DNA from: Plasmodium brasilianum
Lineage: Eukaryota > Apicomplexa > Aconoidasida > Haemosporida > Plasmodiidae
Direction of reading: 5' to 3'
Assembly (NCBI RefSeq): GCF_023973825.1
Contig: NC_090124.1
Location: 2,535,501-2,599,500, forward strand
DNA length: 64,000 nt
The first letter of the stretch is position 1. Each line of letters begins with the position of its first letter. Shown piece after piece: positions 39,756-53,000 of this stretch. The notes under the pieces were generated by a model. The model saw only the letters and a program-made list of their open reading frames with translations, searched no databases and was not told the origin of the DNA. The position numbers and the translations under genes are program-made.

Positions 39756-42700
39756 AATGAATAATAAGCAGTTTTTCTTTACTGTAATGAAACCATCCAT
39801 ATGATCTAACACACTTAATATTTTAAATGTTATTCATAATGTATATAACTATAAATGACTAAATTTTATAATTGTATGTTAATATAACTGGTTTAATTCA
39901 TACGCAACAGTAAAAGAGTATATTCGTATTTTTTGTTTGTAATTTTGAATGTTTTAATATATTTCAATTTATAGTTTAAGGTATCGTCTGAGATTTATTT
40001 ACTATTTTGTCTTAATGTTTATATATGTATATTTTCATATATTCCTAGGATAAATATGTTTTTGTGTGTTATAATTAATATACATTATGAAAATTTATAT
40101 AATTTTATTGATACCATGTGTTAATTTTTATTTTAACTATGAACAATATTTATTTATATTATTTTATCATTTTCTAGTTTAAAATGATTATTTGTAGACT
40201 TTATTTAAAAAATGTTTGACAAGATTTAATTAAATTATTATATGTCCTATTTTGTTTTCAATGACTTTACGCAAATATATTCTGTTGTATTAATGTAAAT
40301 ATATATATTTCATAAAATAAAACATTATATTTATTACGCAGAATACGTTTTATTAGAAATACGTTATGAAACAATTCCATTGTAAAACACTTTTCAAACG
40401 TTATTAATTTTTTTTTTGAATGATAAAAAAAACAAATTACGAATAAATAATAAAATATTATTATTAAATTTAGGACACATATAATAGTTCAATAACTCAA
40501 TAATTCTATGTATTCAGAATTAAATGGACAGTTATCACGATTTATTATTTTGTTATTCTTGTGAATTAAAGAGTCATTTCTATGTTGTAAAAATTAAATA
40601 AATATATACTATATTAATAGTTTACATATAGAGAATACATATTTTATATATTTTACAATATCTAAAGTTTAATATAATGAAATAAATGTAATCAAATATT
40701 AATTAATAATATACATAGATATTTTTTTTTTTTAATAATGGTTAGATTTTAAATACATTCATATCTACAAAACAAAAATAAATTATTATTAAGGGAAATA
40801 AGAAAGTATATAATATTTATACATTAATATAATAATGTGATAGTGTTTTTTATATATATTTTCTTATTTTTTCTGGCTATCAGTATATTATGTAAATAGT
40901 TATTATTATTTAAAGATGAATACAAATATATTTAACTTCAGTTGAGAATTTCTAGTTAATCTATATTAACAATTATTGTTTTTTAAATAAAATAAAATTA
41001 TAAAAAAGTATTATTTTTTTAGAAAAGTATCATGAGTACATTACTTTTTTTTTTTTAAAACAGTTGTTTTAATTTGATCCATTAAAAAGAATATCTATAT
41101 TTTTTGGTATATGTTTTAAATAAATAAATATAATAATTTTATACTAAAAATATTAAGTAATTATTTACTGTTCCAAAAAAAAAAAAAAAAAGAAAGAAAA
41201 TATCCTGTGTAAATGTAAAAATATTTTTAATACATTTTAGATAATAATATTGAAGAAAAAAATGAACTTCTCTATGTACTTATAGTTTTGAATACATTAT
41301 CAACTAAATATTTAATATTTAGTATAAATAGTGAAATTAAAATATAGAATTGAGAAAAATGTTATAAAACGTATATACAAAGGAATACACAATAAGAAAT
41401 ATAAAAGAATATTCAATTATAATATTATAATGCAGTTGTGGTATAAATTTTTAATAAAGACAAAAATATATATTTTATAAGGATATTAACAAATTTCTAT
41501 ATTAATTGTTAAATAAAAAAAATCATATATAATTTAAAAAAAATATGAATTATTTTTAAATGATAATGCTAAAATAATATTTAGAAATCAGAAATATTAC
41601 AAAAACAGAAAAAGTATATTTATAATTAATTGTTTAAAGGATTATAATATATAGTGTTTTCATTTCTCGTAATTAATTTTATAATATATATATTAGTTAT
41701 TATTGGTTTTTAAAATAGGTTGCATTATGATTTATATAGAAATATTATCTCCCACTTAAAATATAAAATGTTCAAATCATTGTAACAATTAAGGGTAGAT
41801 AAAAAGGAGCCTTCATATATATTAAGATAAATGCATAAATAATTTAAAACTATATGAATGCAATGATTTTAACTTTTGTGATATTTTCACTTTTTTTTAA
41901 TGTTACCTTGTAGAAATAATATTTCTTAACGAGAACAATAATTTAACTTAATATTTCAGATTATTACAAATATTTTTTATGAGTATAGTATTTTAATAAT
42001 TATCACTGTTAGAATTACACATAAAAAAATAAATAATGGGGTATAAAATTTATTGTTGTTAATAGTTTATTTAATAAAATATTATTTGTTATTATGTTTA
42101 TGTTGACTTATTAAGCTTCTACTCTGAAATATATTCATAAAATTACTAATTCATAAAGGAATATCTAAAACATAATATGAAAATCCTAAAAATAACAAAA
42201 GCAAAATTAACAAAACATGCATTTTAGTAAATTATATTGTACTTTCTTATGTTTTATGGGAAAATTATACACTATACATATAATACATATTTGTACAATT
42301 ATTTGATTTGAAATATCCTTTAATTAATATAATTGCTTGTAATATTTCTATAAATATTTTAACTTCAACGGCTTTTATTACTTATACTTTTTTACTACAT
42401 TTGTATATTATATAAATATATATATATTAAAAAAAAAAATTAAAAAATAATATAGTTGAATACAATGATTTTTCATTTATAATTAACGGAATAAATTAAA
42501 CTAAATTAATAATTGTAATTTTTAACAATAATGGTACATATATAAAAAATATGTACATATTTGCTTTTATAGGCGATATTTCTTAAATGATTACTTGGTA
42601 TCGTATATATTCATAATTTAAAAGGATTATACAAAATAAAATATTTTTTTTAAATGAGAAAGTAATGCATGTATTATAATCATCATAATACAATTAATGT

Positions 42701-42875
42701 TTCAATAAATTATTATTTAAGTTACTATATTATTATAATAATTAATGATTTATAAAATATAACCCGTTTTTCATAAATACAATGTTTACTAATTCAGAAT
42801 TATTATTGGGATAACATTCCTAAAATTAGTAATTTTTATGTTAATACTTATAGGAATATATTATTCATATGTTCC
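39756..42875. other. Intergenic spacer between fam-l and fam-m copy 2
   Basis: No gene is seen. It begins with shared fam-l 3' flank (conserved element at 40,181-40,200, +426). The rest is AT-rich with homopolymer runs, for example A near 41,176-41,190. Confidence 0.6.
40181..40200 (+). promoter_or_regulatory. Conserved 3'-flank element of fam-l copy 2
   Basis: AAAATGATTATTTGTAGACT lies 426 bp after the stop, at the same offset as in the other fam-l/fam-m genes. Confidence 0.4.
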
Positions 42876-42902
42876 CTATATTCTCTGTCGTAGACAAACT
42901 CA
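42876..42902 (+). promoter_or_regulatory. Conserved upstream element of fam-m copy 2
   Basis: CTATATTCTCTGTCGTAGAC followed by AAACTCA, starting 389 bp before the ATG. The first 11 bases equal the family core. Confidence 0.55.
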
Positions 42903-43264
42903 ATATTTACATATAATAAGAATTCACATAATTATTTCTATGTTTACTTTAAAAATAATTAATAAAATGTATTACTAATTAGTATACTATCTTAAATTAA
43001 ATATATATTAAAATATTTTTGAATTAGTTCTAATTAATTTATTTTTATGAAACTTATTTTTATTTTTAAATAATATATTTTTAATATTATTTTACTTTTT
43101 ATATGTGGTATAATCAATCATATTTTTGTACTTTTTTTTATATATTTATAATAAAAGAGTAAAAAAATTTTTTTTTAATAAATATAGAACTGTTTGTTAT
43201 TGGAAATACAATATATTATGGTTAGTTTTTTCATTAATATATTATAGTATTAAAGAACTTTATA

Positions 43265-44139
43265 ATGGAAAACAAAATTAAGCTAAACATATTTATTAGA
43301 ATTGGGATGTTTTCCATTCTATCATGGGTATGTAATTTTAACAATTATGTGGTATAATGTCATCAAATAAGTATATTTATTATTATTTATATTTTTACTG
43401 TTTTACATTTATTAAAGTAATATTTTACAATTAGTTTATTTATTCTTATTAAACATATATATTTACTTTGAGTTTTTAGTATATATTTAACAAATCATTG
43501 GATGGAATGTGTATCTGTGATAGGGAAGCATATACAAGAAATTATAGATTACTATCAAAATATAAAGAGGATAAGGATTCAAATAATCTATGGCTAAAAG
43601 GAAAGCTTTCCAATAATGAAGTCGTTGGACAAAAAATCACATCTAATAATGAAGGAGGAACTAACAGAAAAAATAATCAATCACATAAAAGTTTATTAAA
43701 TAAAGCACAATATTACACAGAAGTTATAGATTATAATAATGGAATGTTTGACGGAAAACATTTCCATTTTCAAAAGAAATGGGTAAAAAAAAAAGATTAT
43801 GATACTTTTCTTGAAAAAAAGAAGAGAATTGGTGATATATCTTTAAAAAAAATAAAATTTAGAAGTTATAAATTTGGAATTGCCATATTTTTTGTTTTTT
43901 TTCTATTGGGAATAGGATTACCTATATCCAGGGCATTTGGGCTTTCCGATAGTAGTGGCATAGATAATGTTATTTTATCTTTTCTTGAAAGTAATCTAAG
44001 TTTAGGTAATAAAGGAAATGCTTATATATTATTATTTGCAGTAACATTCATTATGTTGGCAGTCTTGATTATAATAGCTATTTATAAGATCTTAAGAAAT
44101 AATGAAAAATATCAAAAAATTAAGTTGATGATGGAGTAA
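43265..44139 (+). CDS. Plasmodium exported protein, fam-m family (copy 2)
   Basis: Exon 1 is 43265-43351 (MENKIKLNIFIRIGMFSIL), the intron 43352-43479, exon 2 43480-44139; about 248 aa. The PEXEL-like RLLSK has Arg at 52. The fam-m core is complete: NKAQYYTEVIDYNNGMFDGK, HFHFQKKWVKKKDYDTFLEK. Membrane segment 1 is at about 161-178 (IAIFFVFFLLGIGLPI) and segment 2 at about 210-232; the C-terminus is KILRNNEKYQKIKLMME. The frame is fully open with good splice sites. It is the partner of the nonsense-bearing fam-l 3.5 kb upstream, so this second doublet may produce only its fam-m member. Confidence 0.9.
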
Positions 44140-47100
44140 AATAAACAATAAGTAATTTGAATTTCGCATAAATTAATTATTAATAGAATATATTCTATGT
44201 ATTATCTATACTGTTATATACTTTGTAGTATTATTTATTATATATATAATTTTATAAATACACATGTGTATAAGGTATCATTTTTGCACGAAGATTAATA
44301 AATTAAGTTTTTATCTTTTTTGTAGATTTAAATGTTTTAATGATTTTCATTTTGTACTATAAATTATTGTTTCAGAATAGATAAATATCATTGCTTAATA
44401 TATATATTTGTGTATTAGAAGAAGATTGATATTAACTGTGTATGAATTGAATCATAATTAATATATAATACTAAAATTAATATAATTTTAATTATTCTAT
44501 ATTAGAATTTATATTTTAAATGAAAAATAGCTATGTTCTATTTTTTACCTTGCTCAATTCTAAAATAATTAAAGGTAGACTTGATGAGTAAGTTACTTCG
44601 TTGACATTATGTTGAAAATAAAAATGTTTATCTTTATATATAATAAAACGAAGTGAATGTATTATGCTACATTACGTATATTTTACTCAAAAGAAAGGTC
44701 ATAACTTTTATTATATGAAATAATTTTTATTATAAATATATTATATAATATATTTATTACCTAAGACTTTTCAACAAACTTCTTTTTTTTTTATTGGTAG
44801 AATTGGGGAATTATAAATATATAATGAAATAATATGATTTTTTAGAATGGATTACATATAGTTGTTTACTAATTTATATATTCTAAGCAATTAATATTAA
44901 ATGGAAAGTTATAGTTATTATTTTATTATTGGGACTATTTGTAACAATAATAGACTTTTGACAAATTTACTTAAATATATTTTATATGAAAATATATATA
45001 TATTAATATATATGCTATATATTTCTATTATTTTTTAAATATTTAAAGAATATATTAATAAATTAAATTTAAATAGATACAAATATATAATATGTTGAAA
45101 TTAATTATTTTTTTCCTTATTCTATGCCATATAATTAAAATATTATTATATATACAGCATTATATTATATTGGAAGTGATATAATAATTGTTGGCAAAGA
45201 TTTTTTAAGAATTCATAATAATTGTTAATTCGTGTGCTTATATTTAGTGTAGAATATCTCATAAAATTAATCTCATTAAAACATTTTATTAATATCAAGA
45301 AAATTATAAGGTAATATAGTTATGTTTTCTAATATTTAACAAATAAAGTGGAACAGTTACATTATTTTTATTGAAATAAAACGAAATTCGGGTTAATAAT
45401 GAAACAAAAAAAAACAATAATAATTCTGTTTGTATATGAATAAATTCATTGAATATATATTCATTAATAATTCGTTTTCATATATCAGCACAATAATAAT
45501 TTATAAGAACAAAATATATAGTAGTAAAAGAAAACAAAAATAATGAAATTAATATTTAATATTATAAATAAATGTATCATTTACATATTCTATACAATTT
45601 AACAAAAATTGTCTTATTTTAAATTCTAAAAAAAAAAAAAGAAAAGTTATTTTTTCTTATTAATATATTTACTCAGCGAATTGTTTTCACGAATAATTCA
45701 GAAGTTAATATAATTATTAAAAGAAGTACTTTTAAAAAATTATTCTGCTATGGATATTCGATGCTTATTCTATTATTACAGTACTATTATTAATATAAAT
45801 AATATAATTATTTTCGCATTTTATCAAATTTTTTTATTTATAATATTATTATGTCTTTCTTTAATTTTAAAATATGTTTCTTTAAATAAAATAGACATTT
45901 TGAAAAAATATTAAATATAATATGGAATATATTTAGGTATTAATATAATGACATTTACATCACTTTATAGTTGTTTTTATAGGTTTATGTATGATAATAT
46001 TGTTTTAGAATTATTAGTTTTTAATATATATTTAGTATACTCGCAATAGTTTTATGAGATTATAGGTAAATTAAAAAATGTATTCGAATTTCATTTAAAA
46101 AATATAAAAGAAAACGCTAATATATATTGTGCTTGTAATGTATGCTTTATATTAATTAAATATGTATATGCTCTTTATCTTATGTTGTAGAGCATAAGAA
46201 TATTTATTGAAAAGTTTCTTATATACGTTATGATAATGTACTATAAAAGAACATTCGTTTTTTTAATGGTAATATAATGTGATAATATCTAAATTCAAAT
46301 GATTCTATTCAATAACCATTAAATTTGGATTATGTTTATATTATTAATTAAAGATAATTATTTTCTAAATAAAATATTATTAATATATAATAATATACCT
46401 TTTTTATATATTATAAGGATATAATATTAAGAAGAATGAATATATGCATTTTGACTATGATTTTATTACCCTCTCGTTATAATTATAATAAATAAGTAGA
46501 ATATATATTTTTTTATTTTATTTATTAATATTATTTCTGAATTAATTATATTATCGAAACAATAAACAAAATGGGATTGTAATATTATTTGCTTAATAGA
46601 AAGAATTAAATAGAATTTTATAATATACGTATTTTTATGGTATATGGTAACAAAAAAAAAATTATTACATATCGAAATGTACCTTACACTTTAGCACTAT
46701 GAGACAAATATTATTTTATTTTATAAATTTAAATATTTAGATACTGTTATAATAGAAAAATAATATGAAAAAAAAAAATATTCAATAATCTTATTAACTA
46801 AGATGAAAATATAAATAAATTATTCTGTAATTACAAAAATCAAAAAAAAAAAAAAAAGATGAAAGTCAAAATGTATAAATTATCATTAAAGAGTTAATGA
46901 AAAGTAAGTCAATATTTTTTATTAACATAACATAATATTAATGAAGTTTTAGGTTTAACTGAAAGGGAAAATATAAAAGATATATAATGTTTTTTAAAAT
47001 TTCTACAAAATAATTATATTTTCTTTCATTTCCTTTTTGTTTTAAAAAAATGTTGAAGCTTATGAATTTAGTACTTTTTAATTTACATACATATTCATAT

Positions 47101-47548
47101 TTAGCTTTTATTTTTTTGATTTCATAAAAATATTTAAAAATTATTATTTTTGCTTTTTTTTATTTTTCAAAATATTAATTTTTCCTCAAACGTTTTTGGA
47201 AAATATTAGTATTAATTTATATATAGATATATTTATTAGAATTTTGATACATATATTATATTAGGTATTATATAATTTTATAATAGTTATTATTACATAA
47301 ATTAAAATAAGTATATATAATATGAATATTTTTAAGATACCTCTATTAAAAATTTTACATTTCACATCTAATTTCTCCTTCTATATTACTCATTAATTAA
47401 TAAACTTTTAATAATGATCCCTTTAGATTTCGCAAAGTGTATGAAATATGTTTTACAAGCATCATCCGATTATATATAAATATCGTTCTATTATTTTTTG
47501 GATGTGAATTATGAATTTATAGAATGTATTTTTCCAAATTTAATAAGA
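44140..47548. other. Intergenic spacer, fam-m copy 2 to STP1 copy C
   Basis: No gene is seen. The fam-m 3' flank covers the first ~500 bp, with a diverged form of the +425 element near 44,561. The rest is AT-rich. The two flanking genes converge here. Confidence 0.6.
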
Positions 47549-50086
47549 TTATTCTACTATATTCTCGTTATATATGGAATTCTCCTGTGTGTCTTCTACT
47601 CTTACCCATTTTTCTATTTCCTGGCTAATACCTTCCTCCCCTGTATAAATAGGAATTTTTCTATTTTCTATAGTTTCTAAAACATTGCCATTAAATTCAA
47701 TTATTTCTTTTGTAACATCTGGTTTTCTCCCTAAGTTTACTTCTGTTGTCCAGTCTTTTATGTAACTATCCAAACGTAATCCCTCATTTTCTATAAAATC
47801 TTCTTTTTTGCATTCTTCCAATACCATCATGAATACTAGTATACACAATTTTTCTAGTAATTTTTTTTTTATATAATTATATAATTCTTCATAATTTTCT
47901 TTTTTATGTAGTTCTTCCATATTGAGTATTGATATATTATAATTAGTGTCTTCATTTACACACTCATCTATCATATTGAGCAATTCTTGTGTCAATACTT
48001 CATCCCATTCCTTTTCCAAGAATCGATCTATAATCATACGATTTTTTGATATCCACTCTCTCCATAAATCCTTTTCTTTTTCTGAAAATGAAATTTTTTG
48101 AATTTCAATTGAAACATTCATTTTTAATTCTTCAGTTTCTTTTATGGAAGCTTTTTCTTTTTTCCATTCATTTTTCAAATATTTAAACCATACTGTTTTT
48201 TTTAATTTTTCAGAAATATTTCTATGTTCTTTTATCCATTTATTGTATAAAATTTTTTGTTTTTCAATGTCATTAATACTTTTAGTATTTTCCATTATCA
48301 GTTCTCCATTACTCAAATTAGGATATGTTCTATATTCCTCTTCTGCAAACACTTCTAGGCATAACTCTAAAAATTCTCCTTTTTTGTGTTCCCATTCTTC
48401 ATTTCTGAATTCTTCGAGTACTTCCATATGTACTTCTATAATGGTTTTAAATCTATCCTTTTTTTGCTTTGACGACTTTATATTTTTTATCATGTCATGT
48501 TCGTGTATTTTTAATTTTTTTATGATTTGTTCCTCATCATATATTGTATTTTCTGGATGATCATGCGTTAAAATTTTTTTTTTTCTGTTAGAATGTGAAG
48601 GTTTTAGTATTCGAAGTAATTTTACTTGTCTCCTTTTTATGCTTTTTTTTTTTTTTAATAATCCTATTAAAGCGTACTAAGAAAGAGAAAAAAAATGCAT
48701 ATATTTAAAATAACTTACGGCCATATTTCAATGGTTTAAACATTTTTAATACTTATGTTTTATCTAACTTTAATAAAAAAGGAAAATACAATAATAATCA
48801 TAAAGCTTATGAGAATAGATGATATGCTTGGGCTATGAGCATTTTCTTCTGAACCTATAATATCTTTTTAAATATATGTATTTTTTAGTTTGATTGTTTT
48901 AAATATAGTATAATAGGAAGAATTAGTAATACCTAGAGGTTTATAGAGTGAATGGCGTTCAAAAGTAGTTGAGACAGGTTCTGAATCTTCAGGAGACGAT
49001 GGAATAGTCCCTTGAAAATGGGGTGACTCCGCTATTGCAGTACCTGAAGTAGTTGATAAAGCTTCTGGAGGTATTTCTGGGGGTAAAATTTTTGGTTCTG
49101 TTAGAACACTTGATGTTTCAGTTTGTACAGGTTCTGAAACATCATCTTTATTTTTCATGTTTGGAGAACTTGAAAATGATTTCTGAAGTTGTTCTTCATG
49201 TTCAGATGCAGGCGGACGCTGGCCTTCATTTTTTTGTTCGTTATTAATTGGAAATATTTGAGAAGATTCATCTTTAGCTTTAGTTAAATCTTGTTCCGTT
49301 GCAGATTCTTCTTCTTCATTTTTTACAGTTTGCTTAAGTACAGGTGGATCCGAGGCTTCGCACTGAGGAATTTCTTCGAATGTTTTATCATTAAGAACGT
49401 CGCAAGATCGTTTTGGAAATGGTAATAATGAATTTATATTTTTGCATTTTCTATTAATTAGATCTTTGTTATTCTTAAAATACACCTTTCTATTTTTAAC
49501 CCATGCATTGTAAGCCTGAATTTTACTTAAACATGCACTATCACATTTCTTGTTACTACGTTCATCAGTATTAATGCAATTTGGTTTTTTTCCCTTTTTT
49601 TCAGAACAGAAATCTTCTGCTTCATATATAAAATCTAAAACTTTTTTATCATCTTCATTTAAAATCATAGGACATATGCCATATTTATTTAGCCCTTTAT
49701 AGTATTGTTGTAGCCAGTACTTCAGTGCTAATTCCCACTTATCTTCTCTTTCATAAGGTGGTGATTCTTTCTTTTTCTTAATTAGATAATCAGCCAATTC
49801 TAGGCATACACGCCGGAAAACTTGCTTATTTTTTTCATTTTTCAAGGAATTAGTTTTTTCTTGTACATGTGTTATAATCTTTTTAAATTCGGGTTTTGTA
49901 CGGAGTCTCCACGCATCATACCCGAAAATAGGAACATACTAAAAACAAAAATATTATTAAAAATTATATAAGATATAATTTTTAAATTAGATATGTATAA
50001 ACACCTTCTTTATTATAAATTACTTATGAATAAAATTAAGCATCATAAAGAGCAATGAATATTACCGAGGAAAAACAAGAATCCAT
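47549..50086 (-). CDS. STP1 protein (copy C), intact
   Basis: Complete four-exon gene: exon 1 at 50066-50086 (MDSCFSS), exon 2 at 48933-49938, exon 3 at 48769-48854, exon 4 at 47549-48676; 2,241 bp, 746 aa, all phases consistent and all introns GT-AG. The N-terminal domain (about residues 8-200) holds the Cys/Trp set: WELALKYWLQQYYKGLNKYG, CPMIL and CDSACLSKIQAYNAW. A long Pro/Glu/Ser/Thr-rich stalk follows with no obvious repeats, then a single membrane span encoded by exon 3 (SSILISFMIIIVFSFFIK). A lysine-rich cytoplasmic tail starts YALIGLLKKKKSIKRR and continues EEQIIKKLKIHEHDM, EVHMEVLEEFRNEEWE and repeated Trp/Glu/Lys helices (LWREWISKNRMIIDRFLEKEW). STP1 is related to SURFIN and PIR-type surface antigens. 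It is the only copy here without a coding lesion. Confidence 0.9.
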
Positions 50087-53000
50087 ATGGATTCTAAGTT
50101 AATATTGCAGTTTGTTCAATATAATAATCTGAAATAAAAATACAAATTGGTATAATTTTATTTATTTCTAGTGCAAATTTAGATTAATATTTTTATATAA
50201 TAAAAAATTATAAAATAATAATTTTCATAAGTATTTAAGTTTTTCCTACAAAATAATTGAATACATTACTATTTATTTTGTACGTTACTTATCTGCTTTT
50301 ACTATATGTTAATATATTATAAATTGATATAAATTCTAACGATATTTTTATATGAATGAATAGCAATTTATATACTTCTATGAACAAATAATATCCTCTT
50401 TATAAACAAAAAGTCAAGATATTAACAATAAAGAAGAACATACAAGTTATATCAACATGTAATATAAAAAATAATCTGTAAAAATATCATCAATCTATAT
50501 AGTAAATTTTTTTCTTTAAATACAAACATATAAATATATGTATTATTATCTATATTAATGTAAAAAATTTTTTATATTCTTACTTTTTTCCAGGAATATA
50601 TGATCTGTAAACCAAATCATTATTAGTACGGATACCATATATATATATATATTTTTTTTCTCTCTTATTTTTTCTTATTTATTTTTGGTAGAGACATTTA
50701 TAGTGTTATAATTATTTTTTTTAAATTTTTAAACACTTACCACATTGTAAGTACGAATCAGTATTAATAATATATAAAATATACTAAATTGTTGCTATTT
50801 CTATGGAAAGTACTTATCATTAAAATGTGACTGTAATACTTAATATTATATTTATATATTTTACCCAAAGTTTCTTTATTTCTGGTATATATTATTCAGT
50901 AGAATAATCTTAATAAAGTATATTTTATTAAAGATTTATTTTCTTTTTTATGGGATAATTATCACTTTTATAGAAGAATCATTTTATTTAGACAATATTT
51001 TAATTAACGAAAAGTATATTTTGGTGTAATAATTAATAAAAATATGCTTGGCTGCTTATTATAACTATGAAATATAATTAATAAATAATTACAACAAAAT
51101 AATTTATAATATATTGTTGAAGAAATGTAAAATATATTATAATTTTGTAATAAAAAATATTAAAATAATAACTGAATGTAAATAGAGTAATATATTAAAT
51201 TACATTAAACAAAAAATAATAAAGCTTTGTAATTATTTTTCATTAATTTATGATAGATATATTCTAATAAGTAGAATAAAAATACATTATATACTTTTTT
51301 GATTGTTTATACATTTAACCATCATAAAATAAATTTTTTTTTATAACAAATATTTATTTAGTATACAAAATAAAAAAAGTTGTATATTATTTATAATTCT
51401 TTTTATGACGCGCATAATCAAATGAAATTGCAGAAGAGTTTTAACTTATAACCAACAACATAGGTTATTATATTAATATGTACATATATTATTACATATT
51501 CTAATGTTTCCTTTGAAATAAGTACATATGAGATAAAGAACGATTGGAAGATTAAACAAAAATATACTAATTATAAATTTCTGTTACTGATTAACATACA
51601 TATAAAATTGCGTTATTATGGTTATATTTAGTAAATAATTTATAATAATGAGTTATATATTAAATTATTTTTATGCATTAATTTATTTATATAAAATTTA
51701 TTTGTTCAATGTTCTGTTCTTTTTATTTTAATATCATATATTTTTTTCAATGTTTTTTTAAAATATATTATTTAATAACAGTATATAGTAGAATATACAT
51801 AAAAATAACTTATTATGTTTTTGAATGTATTTTATAAATATATGTAAATATAATTTATATAATGAGCGTATAATTGTGAAATAATTTGGAAATGTAAAAT
51901 AGTACATGATTCTCTGAAACACTTGAAATTATTTCAACAAAAAATACGTAAATTTCGTTTTAAAATGTTTATAAGAAAATTTTTTTTTTTTCTTTGTTTA
52001 TGTATTTTTAATTATATTTTTCATTATATGATCAGAATTTTTTTATAGTACTTCAATTTATATATTATTTTTGATTTATTTATAAATAATACAAAAAAAA
52101 TAACAATTCATATGAATTAATGAAGTTTACTTCATAATACCATGAATATACTACTTGAATTTTTATTTAAAAGATAATATTTAATATAATAAGAATTATA
52201 TATTTATGTAAAATATTAACATAATATAAGCTAGTAGAAATGCTAAATGCATAAAAAGAATAATAGATTATAAGTAGAAAAATATGTAAAAGTAGATGCA
52301 CATGGAAAAATGCACAAATTTAAATAATAATATATAGTTTTTTTTTTATTTAATATATACAAAAATACAATAAAAAGGTTTTAGTATCTATTATTATAAA
52401 ATGATACTTTTGTATTTAAACATATAGTTCATGTTATTCAATGTAGAGTTAATAATTCTTAACATATTTTTATAGTATAAACAGTCTTAAATAATAATAC
52501 ACCTTAAAAATAAAATAAAAAAGTTTATTTTTATGTTAATCAGGACTTAATTTTACTAATATCTTTTTATTTATGCATATAACTATATAGTCTTATCATA
52601 TTATATAGGAAACTTATTATAGTAAGTATTTTAACGAATAAGAAATATGATAAATTTATTAAGAATAATGTAATATAAAATATGTGATATTATTTTTATA
52701 ATTTAATTAGTGTCATATAATCTTATTGATATAAGTAAGATTATTCTATGTATAATTTATTCTTCATAAAATCCTATTGTTCTGGTATGCATCTTTTAAA
52801 TTTTGAGGTCTCTAATATACAGCATATCTAGTAATTTATCTTAGTGTAAAAATTATTATTTATGTAAAAATAGTAAATTAACAGAAAATATGTTGTTAAT
52901 ATTGAGAATTATTATTTGATTTTAATTATACTTTTTCTTATTTACTACATATACTAAGAATATTACGTTTATTAAATTATTAATTTGTACTTTTTGCTTT

